Positions 17,544-27,361 are shown, counted from the first letter of the stretch. The stretch: 64,000 nucleotides of DNA from Pseudomonas helmanticensis (GCF_900182985.1 NZ_FXUY01000001.1:3658001-3722000), one strand, 5' to 3'. The notes: generated by a model from the letters alone, not told the origin. Translations and numbers: made by a program.

Positions 17544-18449
17544 TCAGGCGATCCACTTCTTGTCCCCGGTGAAGCTGATAGTCAACCAGCGCGCCGCATC
17601 CGGAGTGCCCAGCTTCGCCGAAATCTCCTCACGTAACGCATCCAGTTGCCCGACATTGCTCAGCGCATAATCGGCCGGCAACACCACATGAATCTCGATA
17701 AACCGCGCCCGCCCGTGCTTCTGTACGTACGACACGTAATCATCGAAACCATGCTCGACCTTCGCCGCGTCCATCACCTGGCGCACCTGGTCATCCAGCG
17801 TGTCCGGCGCGATCCCCAACACGTCACGCAGTGCCGGCCGAAGTATCTTGAACGCTGGCGGCAACATGGTCAGCGCCAGCACGATCAGGATCAGCGGGTC
17901 AACGTACGCCGCCCACTGGCCATAGCCCTGCGACTTGAGCAGCAGCGCTGCGAGGAAACTGATCAACAGGCCCACGGACAGCATCGCGTCCACCAGCCAA
18001 CTGATGTTGTCGAACTGGATCAGACTGGATTTCAGTTTGCGGTTACGCCGACGCACGTAGAAGAAATAGGCGAACTCGACCACGGTGAACACGCCTGCAT
18101 AGATGATCACCAGACCCAGTTCGATCTCGCGGCCACCGTTGATAATGCCGAACACACCGTTGAGAAATGCATAGATCGCAATCAACAGGAGAAAACTGCC
18201 TTCAATCAGCAGCACCATCGGTTCGAGATGCCAGAAACCGAACTGGAAACGGTGGTTGCTTTCCTTGGCGATCAACTTGGCAGTGATCAGCATCAGGACT
18301 TTGATGAAGGTTGCGATCAGCGAGAAAAAACCATCAAAAAGGATGGATTGGGAACCTGAAACAAAACCGGTAACGATCCCGGCGATCGCCACGGCAAACA
18401 TCAGAATGGTCGATTGTTTGAGCAGCGCCTGCTCACCTCGGTTACTCAC
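17544..18449 (-). CDS. Cation diffusion facilitator (CDF) family transporter
   Basis: A 301-residue CDF protein with N-terminal transmembrane helices up to about residue 200 and a cytoplasmic C-terminal domain (QVRQVMDAAKVEHGFDDYVS onwards). The first membrane pair contains SILFDGFFSLIATF, where the D of SxxxD-type metal sites appears, and a second Asp pair is likely in ISWLVDAMLS. CDF proteins export Zn, Mn, Fe, Co or Ni in exchange for protons. The specific metal cannot be assigned. Confidence 0.9.
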   Translation of the reverse strand: MSNRGEQALLKQSTILMFAVAIAGIVTGFVSGSQSILFDGFFSLIATFIKVLMLITAKLIAKESNHRFQFGFWHLEPMVLLIEGSFLLLIAIYAFLNGVFGIINGGREIELGLVIIYAGVFTVVEFAYFFYVRRRNRKLKSSLIQFDNISWLVDAMLSVGLLISFLAALLLKSQGYGQWAAYVDPLILIVLALTMLPPAFKILRPALRDVLGIAPDTLDDQVRQVMDAAKVEHGFDDYVSYVQKHGRARFIEIHVVLPADYALSNVGQLDALREEISAKLGTPDAARWLTISFTGDKKWIA

Positions 18450-18539
18450 TTTAACTCCTCGAAAAACCCTGAAAACCGCGGGATGCGGTGGGGTTGTTGA
18501 GAGAGGAGTTTACCTTATCACTGATTTCCACCCGATTTT

Positions 18540-18642
18540 GTGGCGAGGGCGCTTGCTCCCGCTGGGGTGCGAAGCGCCCCTGCTCTTCAGCTAAAAGCAG
18601 GGGCCTGCTGCGCAAGCCAGCGGGAGCAAGCTCCCTCGCCAC
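18540..18642. repeat. REP inverted pair, class C variant
   Basis: Arms gtggcgagggcgcttgctcc and a ggagcaagctccctcgccac partner with a longer centre containing smaller inverted repeats (gcgcccctgc / gcaggggc). Confidence 0.75.
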
Positions 18643-18653
18643 AGGGTTAAGTG

Positions 18654-19418
18654 TCAGGCCTTGTTACGCTCGATCGCAAACCCAGCCCAGGTCTGGCTCA
18701 CCGGCATCAACTCCAGGCTGTTGATGTTGATGTGCGCCGGCGCATTCATCACCCAGAAAATCGTCTCGGCAATGTCCTGCGGCTGGATCGGCTCGGCACC
18801 GGCATACGTTGCGTTGTAGCGTTCCTGATCGCCAGCGAAACGCACCAGCGAGAACTCGCTTTCGCACAGCCCTGGCTCGATATTGCTGACACGCACGCCG
18901 GTTCCCTGCAAGTCGCAACGCAGGTTCAGCGAAAACTGCTTAACAAACGCCTTGGTCGCGCCGTAGATATGGCTGCCCGGATACGGGTAGTTACCAGCGA
19001 TCGAACCGAGGTTAACGATGCCGGCGCCTCGGCCATGGGCGATCAGGCGCGGCAGCAGCAGGCGGGTTGCGTACATCAGGCCTTTAACGTTGGTGTCGAC
19101 CATGGTGTCCCAATCGTCCAGATCGCACTTCGGCGCCGGGTCCACGCCCAATGCCAGACCGGCGTTGTTGATCAGGCCGCGTAGCTTGGCGAACGACGGC
19201 GGCAAGTTTGCAATCGCCTCCTCCATCGCCTTGCGATCACGCACATCGAGCACCAGGCCATGCACCTCGGTCTGCTTCGACAGCTCGGCGCACAGCGCAT
19301 TGAGGCGTTCTTCACGACGACCGGTCAGCACCAGTTTCCAGCCAGCCTCGGCAAAACGGCGGGCACAGGCTTCACCAAATCCGGACGTCGCGCCGGTGAT
19401 AAACAGGGTGTTGGACAT
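18654..19418 (-). CDS. Short-chain dehydrogenase/reductase, YdfG-like
   Basis: A 254-residue SDR. The nucleotide-binding motif TGATSGFG lies at residues 7-14, NNAG near 86-89, and the catalytic Ser-Tyr-Lys set as LGSIAGN then YGATKAF near 155. The overall sequence resembles E. coli YdfG, an NADP-dependent 3-hydroxy acid dehydrogenase acting on serine and 3-hydroxypropionate. The ATG at 19418 follows AAGGAGAACACG and matches family starts. Confidence 0.88.
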   Translation of the reverse strand: MSNTLFITGATSGFGEACARRFAEAGWKLVLTGRREERLNALCAELSKQTEVHGLVLDVRDRKAMEEAIANLPPSFAKLRGLINNAGLALGVDPAPKCDLDDWDTMVDTNVKGLMYATRLLLPRLIAHGRGAGIVNLGSIAGNYPYPGSHIYGATKAFVKQFSLNLRCDLQGTGVRVSNIEPGLCESEFSLVRFAGDQERYNATYAGAEPIQPQDIAETIFWVMNAPAHININSLELMPVSQTWAGFAIERNKA

Positions 19419-19510
19419 CGTGTTCTCCTTGCTTCGGCCACCGTAGCAGCCCTTGGAATAGAAAATCAGCCAGCAGCATGCCCGGCCCACGAATATCGGG
19501 CAACTACCGC

Positions 19511-19600
19511 CTCCGTGTAGGAGCTGCCGAAGGCTGCGATCTTTTGATGTTGTTTCTGAAGGTCAAAAGATCGCAGCCTTCGGCAGCTCCTACACGGAGG
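19511..19600. repeat. REP inverted pair, class A (ccttcggc variant)
   Basis: Long, almost perfect inverted repeat beginning ctccgtgtaggagctgccga and ending in its complement. Confidence 0.88.
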
Positions 19601-19672
19601 TATTTCAGCTCAAAAAATGATCAATCGTCGGAGCGTCATACAGGGCGTGGCCTGTAGCCATGTGCGCGCACG

Positions 19673-19681
19673 TTATCCACA
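19673..19681 (+). promoter_or_regulatory. DnaA-box match ttatccaca
   Basis: Exact match to the strong DnaA-box sequence; first of three in the gene-free region. Confidence 0.5.
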
Positions 19682-19891
19682 GTCCCTTCCACAGTTTCCG
19701 GGGGCAAGTGGAAACGCGCAAAGCCGCGCCATACAAGGCTTTGCGGGCGAAATAGAAAGTTTTTTGCTTGACCCTGAAGTGACAGATGTGCGGCACATGG
19801 CATTTTGCACGACCGAGCGGTCAGTGCAGTGATTGCGCGAGGCCAGTAATTACGGCCCTTAGCGAGGTCTTTCCAGAGTTTAATCACAGAC

Positions 19892-19900
19892 TTATCCACA
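19892..19900 (+). promoter_or_regulatory. DnaA-box match ttatccaca
   Basis: Exact match to the strong DnaA box, with a weaker ttaatcaca eleven bases upstream. Confidence 0.5.
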
Positions 19901-20047
19901 GGCTTACCCCTCAGCAACCAACCCCTTTGCCGACTGGATAAAAAGGTTGACAAGAGCGACTCCAGCACGCGTAAAAACGCCTGATCAAAAAACAACCACA
20001 ACGCTGCAAGCCACGGTTCCAGAGGCTTTCAGCCAGCTACTCCCACG

Positions 20048-20056
20048 TTATTCACA
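20048..20056 (+). promoter_or_regulatory. DnaA-box match ttattcaca
   Basis: Matches the ttatncaca consensus and sits in a block similar to that around the first box. Confidence 0.45.
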
Positions 20057-20181
20057 GCCAGCTCCACAGCAAACGGGGACAAGTCAAAACTGTGCAAAAA
20101 CAGCCATTTGCAGCGTCTATATGTCGCGCTTTGACAGCTTGGTGGATTTGTTTTCCACAATTAGACGGAACAGCTGTTTTC

Positions 20182-20264
20182 CCTGTAGGAGCTGCCGCAG
20201 GCTGCGATCTTTTGATGTGTTTTTAAAGATCAAGAGATCGCAGCCTGCGGCAGCTCCTACAGGG
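20182..20264. repeat. REP inverted pair, class A
   Basis: Arms cctgtaggagctgccgcagg and complement, downstream of livF. Confidence 0.85.
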
Positions 20265-20275
20265 GGATTGCAAGC

Positions 20276-20309
20276 ATTAAAAAGCCCCGGGACTTGCGTC
20301 GCCGGGGCT
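20276..20309 (-). terminator. Intrinsic terminator of the liv operon
   Basis: On the minus strand a stem agccccgg / ccggggct is followed by TTTTT, about 20 bases after the livF stop. Confidence 0.85.
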
Positions 20310-20328
20310 GTGTATAACGTTGCAGCAA

Positions 20329-21045
20329 TCAGTGCCCGCCCAAATAGGCGTTACGCACCTCCTCGTTCACCAGCAGCTCCTTGCCAGTGCCGGTCAGGCG
20401 GATCTCGCCGTTGACCATGACATACGCCCGGTCGGACAGTTTCAGCGCATGGTTGGCGTTCTGCTCGACCAGAAAAATGGTCATGCCGGTTTTCGCCAAC
20501 TCGCGCAGGGTCGCAAAGATCTGCTTCACCACAATCGGCGCCAGGCCCAGGCTCGGCTCATCGAGCAGCAACAACTTCGGCCGGCTCATCAAGGCACGAG
20601 CAATCGCCAGCATCTGCTGTTCACCACCGGACATGGTCATCGCCCGTTGGGTACGGCGCTCTTCCAGCCGAGGAAACAGCGCAAACATGCGCTGCATGTC
20701 CTCTTTGGCGTACTTGTCGCCAATCGGGATGGTGCCCATCAACAGGTTTTCCTCGACAGTCATGTCGGGGAACACCCGCCGTCCTTCCGGCGATTGCGCA
20801 ATGCCGTGGGAGGCGATGTAGTGCGATGACTTCTGGGTGATGTCGACGCCCTGATAAATAATCTGCCCGCCGGCCGCTCGTGGCTGGCCGAAGATCGACA
20901 TCAGCAACGTCGATTTGCCGGCGCCGTTGGAGCCGATCAGGCTGACGGTTTCCCCCTCATTGATCTGCAGCGAAACACCCTTGAGCGCCTGGATCGGTCC
21001 GTAGAACACGTCGAGGTCTTTGAGTTCGAGGATCGGTTGCGTCAT
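20329..21045 (-). CDS. livF: Branched-chain amino acid ABC transporter ATPase LivF
   Basis: A 238-residue ABC ATPase. Walker A GSNGAGKST at residues 38-46, signature MSGGEQQMLAIARAL near 138, and Walker B LLLLDEPSLGLAP. It is the second ATPase of the high-affinity Leu/Ile/Val importer in the inner membrane. Last gene of livKHMGF, overlapping livG by four bases, and followed by a terminator. Confidence 0.96.
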   Translation of the reverse strand: MTQPILELKDLDVFYGPIQALKGVSLQINEGETVSLIGSNGAGKSTLLMSIFGQPRAAGGQIIYQGVDITQKSSHYIASHGIAQSPEGRRVFPDMTVEENLLMGTIPIGDKYAKEDMQRMFALFPRLEERRTQRAMTMSGGEQQMLAIARALMSRPKLLLLDEPSLGLAPIVVKQIFATLRELAKTGMTIFLVEQNANHALKLSDRAYVMVNGEIRLTGTGKELLVNEEVRNAYLGGH

Positions 21046-21914
21046 ACCAGCTCCTCTTCGTCGGCGCCCAGATAGGCGGCAATCACTTTCGGATCGTTAC
21101 GAATCGCTTCAGGTCCGCCTTCGGCGATGACGATGCCGTGGTCCAGCACCACGATGTGGTCGGAAATGCTCATTACCATGCCCATGTCGTGTTCGATCAG
21201 CACCACGGTCAGATCGTGCTCATCGCGCAGCAGCCGGATCATCGCGCTCAGCGCTTCGGTTTCCTGTGGATTGAGGCCGGCAGCCGGTTCGTCGAGGCAG
21301 ATGATCTGCGGCCGCGTGCACATGGCCCGGGCAATCTCCAGACGGCGCTGCTGGCCGTAGGAGAGTTCACCGGCGAGACGGTTGGCGCAGTCGACCAGAT
21401 CGACCACTTCCAGCCAGTAGAACGCGCAATCGAGCGCATCGCTTTCAGCCTTGCGGTAGCCCTTGGTGTTGAGGATGCCGGCGAGCATGTTGCGGTTGAC
21501 CCACATGTGCTGGGCCACCAGCAGGTTTTCCAGCACCGACATTTCCTTGAACAGGCGAATGTTCTGGAACGTCCGAGCCAGGCCTGCGCGGTTCACCAGA
21601 TGCGTGCCGCCGAACATCTTGTAGTACAGACGGCTGAGGAAGGATTTCGGCGAAACAAAATCGGTCGCTTTGAACGATTCGCCCAGCAACTGGATAACGT
21701 TGGTCTGCTGGCCGCGCACGTTGAGTTCGATCTTGCCGCCGGAAGCTTTATAGAAACCGGTCAGGCAGTTGAACACCGTGGTCTTGCCGGCGCCGTTAGG
21801 GCCGATCAAGGCGAAGATCGAGTTGCGCTTGACCTTCAGGCTGACATCGCTCAGGGCCTTGATGCCACCGAAATGCATCATCAGTTTTTCAACAGAGAGT
21901 ACGACTTCACTCAT
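21042..21914 (-). CDS. livG: Branched-chain amino acid ABC transporter ATPase LivG
   Basis: A 290-residue ABC ATPase with Walker A GPNGAGKTT (38-46), signature LSYGQQRRLEIARAM and Walker B IICLDEPAAGLNP. It carries an insertion of about 30 residues between Walker A and the Q-loop (KSFLSRLYYKMFGG region), typical of pseudomonad LivG/BraF. Translationally coupled to livM (overlap of four bases). Confidence 0.96.
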   Translation of the reverse strand: MSEVVLSVEKLMMHFGGIKALSDVSLKVKRNSIFALIGPNGAGKTTVFNCLTGFYKASGGKIELNVRGQQTNVIQLLGESFKATDFVSPKSFLSRLYYKMFGGTHLVNRAGLARTFQNIRLFKEMSVLENLLVAQHMWVNRNMLAGILNTKGYRKAESDALDCAFYWLEVVDLVDCANRLAGELSYGQQRRLEIARAMCTRPQIICLDEPAAGLNPQETEALSAMIRLLRDEHDLTVVLIEHDMGMVMSISDHIVVLDHGIVIAEGGPEAIRNDPKVIAAYLGADEEELV

Positions 21915-23212
21915 GGCGCAGTCCTCTCATAGTGAATGGCACCTTTGCGTGGAGTGACCCCGGTGCGGCTGATGCGGATCAGCCCACGTGGTCGCCAGAT
22001 CATCATCAACACCATCAGGATGCCGAACAGCAACACGCGATATTCGGCGAAGCCGCGCAGCAGTTCCGGGGCGACGGTCAACACGAATGCGGCGATCACC
22101 ACGCCGATGGTCGAACCCATGCCGCCGAGTACGACGATGGCCAGAATCAGCGCTGATTCGAAGAAGGTGAACGAGGTCGGGTTGACGAAGCCTTGATAGG
22201 TCGCGAAGAACACGCCCGCGAGGCCGGCCGTCGATGCACCGATGGTGAACGCCGACAGCTTGACCAGCACGTGGTTGAGGCCCATCGAGCGGCAGGCGAT
22301 TTCATCTTCACGCAGGGCTTCCCAGGCGCGGCCGACCGGCATTTTCACCAGACGATGCTTGATGTACAGCACGGCCAATACCACGAGGAACAACACCGCG
22401 TAGATGAAGTAGTATTTCACGTCCGGGTTGTAGGCGATGCCGAAAAACTCGTGGAACGGCACCCCGCCGTCCTTCGCGCGCTTGCCGAACTCCAGACCGA
22501 AGAAGGTCGGCAGCGGCGCCGGCATGCCGTTCGGGCCACCGGTCAGGGACAACCAGTTGTTGAGGATCAGGCGAATGATTTCACCGAAGCCCAACGTCAC
22601 GATCGCCAGATAGTCGCCATGCAGGCGCAACACCGGGAAACCGAGGATGCATCCAGCAAGGCCAGCAGTAATTGCCGCCAGCGGCAGCACGGTCCAGAAA
22701 CCCAGCCCGAGATACTGGTAACCGAGCGCCAGACCGTAGGCACCGATGGCGTAGAACGCCACGTAACCGAGGTCGAGCAGACCGGCCAGGCCGACCACGA
22801 TGTTCAATCCCAGGCCCAGCAGCACGTAGATCAACCCGAGAATGACCACGCCCAGCAGATAGGAGTTGGAAACGAACGGCACGATGACCGCCAGCACAAT
22901 CAGCAGCGGGATGATCCAGCGCAGGCTCGATTTGTGATCGCTTGGCAGTACGTGCACACCGGAACCGGTGCTCTCGAATCCGTCGAGAATTTTCAGGCCC
23001 TTGGGCGTTTGCAGGAACAGGCTGAGGGCGAAGCGGCCAATCATGACGATGCCGATGATCCACGCCACGCGGGTCGGTTCGAGATTGAAGCTGTACCCCT
23101 CAAGGACGACACCGACAATCGGCCCGAAAACGATCAGGGCAATCAGGCCGGCAAGAATCGCCTCAACCAGGCTTTTTTTGACATCAATGCTTTTTTGGGT
23201 GGTTGAAGACAT
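21911..23212 (-). CDS. livM: Branched-chain amino acid ABC permease LivM
   Basis: A 433-residue inner-membrane permease with about ten membrane helices. The conserved permease core includes GLNIVVGLAGLLDLGYVAFY near residue 150 and the EAA-like loop VGRAWEALREDEIACRSMG near 315 that contacts the ATPases. An N-terminal extension with two extra hydrophobic stretches makes it longer than minimal permeases, as in BraE. It lies three bases after livH. Confidence 0.95.
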   Translation of the reverse strand: MSSTTQKSIDVKKSLVEAILAGLIALIVFGPIVGVVLEGYSFNLEPTRVAWIIGIVMIGRFALSLFLQTPKGLKILDGFESTGSGVHVLPSDHKSSLRWIIPLLIVLAVIVPFVSNSYLLGVVILGLIYVLLGLGLNIVVGLAGLLDLGYVAFYAIGAYGLALGYQYLGLGFWTVLPLAAITAGLAGCILGFPVLRLHGDYLAIVTLGFGEIIRLILNNWLSLTGGPNGMPAPLPTFFGLEFGKRAKDGGVPFHEFFGIAYNPDVKYYFIYAVLFLVVLAVLYIKHRLVKMPVGRAWEALREDEIACRSMGLNHVLVKLSAFTIGASTAGLAGVFFATYQGFVNPTSFTFFESALILAIVVLGGMGSTIGVVIAAFVLTVAPELLRGFAEYRVLLFGILMVLMMIWRPRGLIRISRTGVTPRKGAIHYERTAP

Positions 23213-23215
23213 CGC

Positions 23216-24130
<915 letters not shown>

Positions 24131-24246
24131 AACGCAATCTCACGCAGTGAGAACCTGCCCACCTGTAGGCGGGCGGCTCTTCTAGGGAAAATACAGATTT
24201 ACGTCGGAGCAATGTCAGCCACGATTCACCCGTCACCACCGCCCCC

Positions 24247-24336
24247 TGTAGGAGTGAGCCTACTCGCGATAGCGGATTAACATTCAACACATGTGTTGCC
24301 TGTAACTCCGTCATCGCGAGCAGGCTCACTCCTACA
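24247..24336. repeat. REP inverted pair, GTAGGAGTGAGCCTGCTCGCGAT type (class D)
   Basis: Arms ctgtaggagtgagcctactc and the complement of atcgcgagcaggctcactcc. Inside the livK-livH gap, where such an element could hold back RNA decay and leave more livK than livHMGF message. Confidence 0.85.
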
Positions 24337-24370
24337 AAGGAGCCGTGGGATCAGTTGATCGCGTCAGCCC

Positions 24371-25504
24371 TTACTTCTGTTTTTCCAGCTGGTGATATTT
24401 GCCGCTGGCGTCCCACTGGTACACCACGTAGTCGGAGACCTTCAGGTCGCCCTTCTTGTCCCAGGCCTTCTCACCCATGACGGTTTTCACCGGATTGGCT
24501 TTCAGCCACTCGGCAGCTTTCTCGCCACTGTTGGATTTTGCGCCATTGAAGGCTGCAGCCAGGGTTTGCACCGAGGCGTAGGCATACAGGGTGTAGCCTT
24601 CAGGTTCGGTGCCGGCCTTGCGGAAGGCATCGACGACGGTTTTACTTTCCGGCAGCAGACGCGGGTCGGCGCCGAAAGTCATCAGCACGCCGTCGACGTA
24701 TTGCGGGCCGCCAGCGGTGGTCACCAGTTCGTCGGTAACGATGCCGTCGTCGGACATGAATTTCACGTCTTTCAGGCCTTCGGTACGCAGTTGTTTGACC
24801 AGTGGACCGGCTTCCGGGTGCAGGCCGCCGAAGTAGACAACGTCGGCACCGGCGGCGCGGATCTTGGTGACCAGGGCGCTGAAGTCTTTCTCGCCACGGG
24901 TCAGGCCTTCGTAGATGACCGGGGTCACACCACGCTTGGTCAACTGCGCCTTGGTGGCATCCGCCAGGCCTTGGCCGTAGGTGTCCTTGTCGTGGATGAC
25001 CGCGACTTTCTTGCCCTTGAGCACGTCGACGATGTAGTCGCCGGCGACGATGCCTTGCTGGTCGTCACGTCCGCACATACGGAACATGGCGCCCAAGCCG
25101 CGCTCGGTCACTTGCGGGTTGGTGGAACCCGGGGTGATCGCGATAACGCCGGCCTCGTCGTAGATTTCCGAGGCTGGAATGGTGGAAGAAGAGCAGAAGT
25201 GACCGACTACGCCAGCGACTTTCTGGTTGACCAGGTCCTTGGCGACCGTGACCGCTTGTTTCGGTTCGCAGGCGTCATCGCCTTTGACCAGAACGATTTT
25301 CTCCCCGTTGACGCCACCTGCCGCGTTGACCGCATCAGCCGCCGCCTGTGCACCCTTCATGTACTGCTCGCCAAATGCCGCGTTGGCGCCAGTCATTGGA
25401 CCCGCTACACCGATTTTGACGTCGGCTTGAGCAAACGCAGAAACACCCAACGCAGTAGCCACTGCGAGGGCCAGAAAGCCTTTCTTGTAAAACGTCTGGG
25501 ACAT
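24371..25504 (-). CDS. livK: Branched-chain amino acid-binding protein LivK/BraC
   Basis: A 377-residue periplasmic binding protein. A signal peptide MSQTFYKKGFLALAVATALG leads to cleavage near AQA-DVKIGVAG; the type I fold follows with GPMTGANAAFGEQYMKGAQA, SSSTIPAS and the characteristic GYTLYAYASVQ region. It captures Leu, Ile, Val and possibly Ala for LivHMGF. First gene of the operon with a sigma-54 promoter about 60 bases upstream. The ATG at 25504 is set by the signal peptide and GGAG. Confidence 0.95.
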   Translation of the reverse strand: MSQTFYKKGFLALAVATALGVSAFAQADVKIGVAGPMTGANAAFGEQYMKGAQAAADAVNAAGGVNGEKIVLVKGDDACEPKQAVTVAKDLVNQKVAGVVGHFCSSSTIPASEIYDEAGVIAITPGSTNPQVTERGLGAMFRMCGRDDQQGIVAGDYIVDVLKGKKVAVIHDKDTYGQGLADATKAQLTKRGVTPVIYEGLTRGEKDFSALVTKIRAAGADVVYFGGLHPEAGPLVKQLRTEGLKDVKFMSDDGIVTDELVTTAGGPQYVDGVLMTFGADPRLLPESKTVVDAFRKAGTEPEGYTLYAYASVQTLAAAFNGAKSNSGEKAAEWLKANPVKTVMGEKAWDKKGDLKVSDYVVYQWDASGKYHQLEKQK

Positions 25505-25565
25505 GAGGTGGTGCTCCAAGGTTTTTTTTAGTTGGCACTGCGACTTCACTTCACTGAAAGCTCAG

Positions 25566-25582
25566 AGCAAGGCCCGTGCCAT
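25566..25582 (-). promoter_or_regulatory. Sigma-54 promoter of livKHMGF
   Basis: On the minus strand atggcacgggccttgct has GG and GC separated by ten bases and matches tggcacg-N4-ttgct completely. Transcription would start near 25555, giving a leader of about 50 bases before livK. Confidence 0.78.
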
Positions 25583-25752
25583 CGGTTTTTTATTCTTCAA
25601 AAAGTCGCTGCTTTCTTGTTATTTCGACTGTTTCGTTCCCATTTTCATTGGGCGTGCAACCGTCTAAACCGCGGAAGGTGAAACCATTTATTTTTTCAGG
25701 CGCAACCCGCACGCGCCATCATTGCAACCGCGGCGCCAAACGACGTGCAACC

Positions 25753-25826
25753 AGCCTGTAACAGCCCGCGTCACCGAACTGCACACTGCTGGTGCGGGAC
25801 TGCTACAACCCGCACCATTACAGGCT
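25753..25826. repeat. Nested inverted repeats upstream of livK
   Basis: Outer arms agcctgtaa (25753-25761) and ttacaggct (25818-25826); inner hairpin tggtgcggg (25790-25798) and cccgcacca (25809-25817) with a ten-base loop. The inner arm is shared with the NtrC-like site. Confidence 0.7.
25781..25795. promoter_or_regulatory. Candidate NtrC site upstream of livK
   Basis: gcacactgctggtgc matches gcacc-N5-ggtgc with one mismatch and lies about 200 bases upstream of the livK sigma-54 promoter, suitable for an enhancer. Confidence 0.45.
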
Positions 25827-25872
25827 AGTCGCTGCATCGAAAAGCGCCGCTTCCGGCAACATATTTCAACAC

Positions 25873-27156
25873 TCAAATGACGATGCGCAGGCACTGGCCC
25901 GCGTGATACAGCGAGAACCCGGCCTCGTACAGGCAACTGCGCAAGCTCACGCCCGCCAAGGGCTGCATCGGTGCAAAGGGTATCGGCAGGGCCTGTGGAT
26001 TGCCGTTACACAAGTAATCGGCAAAGGCCTTGCCGACCACGGTGCCGGTGGTGACGCCGCGACCGTTGTAGCCAGTGACGGCCACCAGTCCCGGCGCCGG
26101 TTCGAACAGACGCATGAGGTGATCGGGCGTGAACGCGATACGCCCGGTCCAGGTGCATTCCCATTCAACCGGTTTCAGGTTGGGGAAATAATGCTGTTGT
26201 ACCCGGTCGGCCCAAGCCTTGAGAAACCAGGCCGGTTTCTGGTTGCCGTTGCCAAGGCTGCCGAGCAATAAGCGCCCTTCTTTGTCACGGCGGATACTGC
26301 TTAACACTTGTCTGGTATCCCACGAACCCTGCCCGCCCGGAAGGATTGCCTGCGCGGCGTCTTCGCTCAGCGGCACCGAGGCGACCTGATAGTAGTAACC
26401 GGGGAAGAAGTTGCGCTTGAGTTCGGTCCAGTCGCCTTCGGTATAGGCATTGGAGGCGATGACCACTTGTTCGGCGAGCACCGAACCGTGCTCGGTTTGC
26501 ACCGACCATTTCGAGCCCTGACGTTCGAGTCGGGTGACCGGCGAATGGTCGAACATCTGCCCGCCGAGGCCGGTTACGGCGTTGGCCAAACCGCTGACGT
26601 AAGCCATTGGATTGAGTGTGCCGGCACGACGATCGAGCAGCGCGGCGGCGATTTTTTGCGTGCCGGTGGCTTGCTCGCAGGCCTTGCCGGTGAGCAATTC
26701 GACCGGCGCACCACGGCGTTTCCATTGTTGCTCACGACTGCGCAGATCCGCCTCGCCCTTGGCGTTGTGCGCCATGTGCAGGGTACCTTCGCGGCGCAAC
26801 TGGCAATCGATGTTGTATTTATCCACAAGGCTGAACACCAGCGCCGGCGCCGCCCCGAGCATGCGGTTGAGCTGGCTGCCGACCGCTTCGCCGAAACCGG
26901 CTTCGATCTCGTCCGGCGGGATCCACATGCCGGCGTTGACCAGCCCGACATTGCGCCCGGAACCGCCGTGGCCGGCACGATAGGCTTCCAGCACACAGAC
27001 GCTTTTGCCTTTTTCCAACAGATGCAGCGCCGCCGACAAACCGGTGAACCCGGCGCCGATCACGCAGACATCAACTTTGACTTCGCCCTTCAGCCCGGTG
27101 TTATCCGGCCGTTGTGGCGTGAGCTTTTCCCACAGACATTCTTCGCGTAACGGCAT
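25873..27156 (-). CDS. amaA: L-pipecolate oxidase, FAD-dependent (DadA-like)
   Basis: A 427-residue DAAO-type flavoprotein. The dinucleotide-binding motif VCVIGAGFTGLSAA lies near residues 30-43, and the FAD-contacting GYNGRGVTTGTVVGKAFADY near 380. In P. putida the same arrangement (amaB, then amaA, LysR divergent) encodes L-pipecolate oxidase of the L-lysine aminoadipate route, which makes piperideine-6-carboxylate for AmaB. GGAG supports the ATG at 27156. A related function such as gamma-glutamylputrescine oxidase is possible but less consistent with the neighbour. Confidence 0.82.
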   Translation of the reverse strand: MPLREECLWEKLTPQRPDNTGLKGEVKVDVCVIGAGFTGLSAALHLLEKGKSVCVLEAYRAGHGGSGRNVGLVNAGMWIPPDEIEAGFGEAVGSQLNRMLGAAPALVFSLVDKYNIDCQLRREGTLHMAHNAKGEADLRSREQQWKRRGAPVELLTGKACEQATGTQKIAAALLDRRAGTLNPMAYVSGLANAVTGLGGQMFDHSPVTRLERQGSKWSVQTEHGSVLAEQVVIASNAYTEGDWTELKRNFFPGYYYQVASVPLSEDAAQAILPGGQGSWDTRQVLSSIRRDKEGRLLLGSLGNGNQKPAWFLKAWADRVQQHYFPNLKPVEWECTWTGRIAFTPDHLMRLFEPAPGLVAVTGYNGRGVTTGTVVGKAFADYLCNGNPQALPIPFAPMQPLAGVSLRSCLYEAGFSLYHAGQCLRIVI

Positions 27157-27228
27157 TGCCAGACTCCAACAGAAACCTAACAAACACTGCATACCCTGTG
27201 GGAGCGAAGCTATCTGTGACGAAAACCT

Positions 27229-27327
27229 GTGGCGAGGGGATTTATCCCCGTTCGGCTGCGAAGCAGTCATCGCTTTTAGATTTTCAGGGCCGCTGCGCAG
27301 CCCAACGGGGATAAATCCCCTCGCCAC
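27229..27327. repeat. REP inverted pair, class C
   Basis: Arms gtggcgaggggatttatccc and complement, in the gap between amaB and amaA. Confidence 0.85.
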
Positions 27328-27361
27328 AAAGGTTCACTCCTGCAGGGGGGATCTCCACCTG

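Larger units (their letters stand above)
19601..20181. other. Gene-free region with DnaA-box matches
   Basis: About 580 bases between two class A REP pairs with no credible protein-coding frame. It contains three same-strand matches to ttatncaca and a partly duplicated block: ttatccacagtcccttccac (19673 on) and ttattcacagccagctccac (20048 on), each followed by cag and a ggg(g/a)caagt segment. Function unknown; a DnaA-binding locus is a hypothesis. Confidence 0.5.
25505..25872. other. livK control region and amaA 3' flank
   Basis: About 370 bases with no ORF. It contains the livK sigma-54 promoter, an NtrC-like site and a nested inverted repeat (listed separately). The part adjoining amaA contains a short gccg-gaag-cggc hairpin followed by gctttt on the minus strand, a weak terminator candidate. 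Confidence 0.55.

Noticed and set aside
19636..20001. 121-codon frame in the DnaA-box region
   Set aside because: No ribosome site, no family resemblance and it spans repeat-like control sequence.
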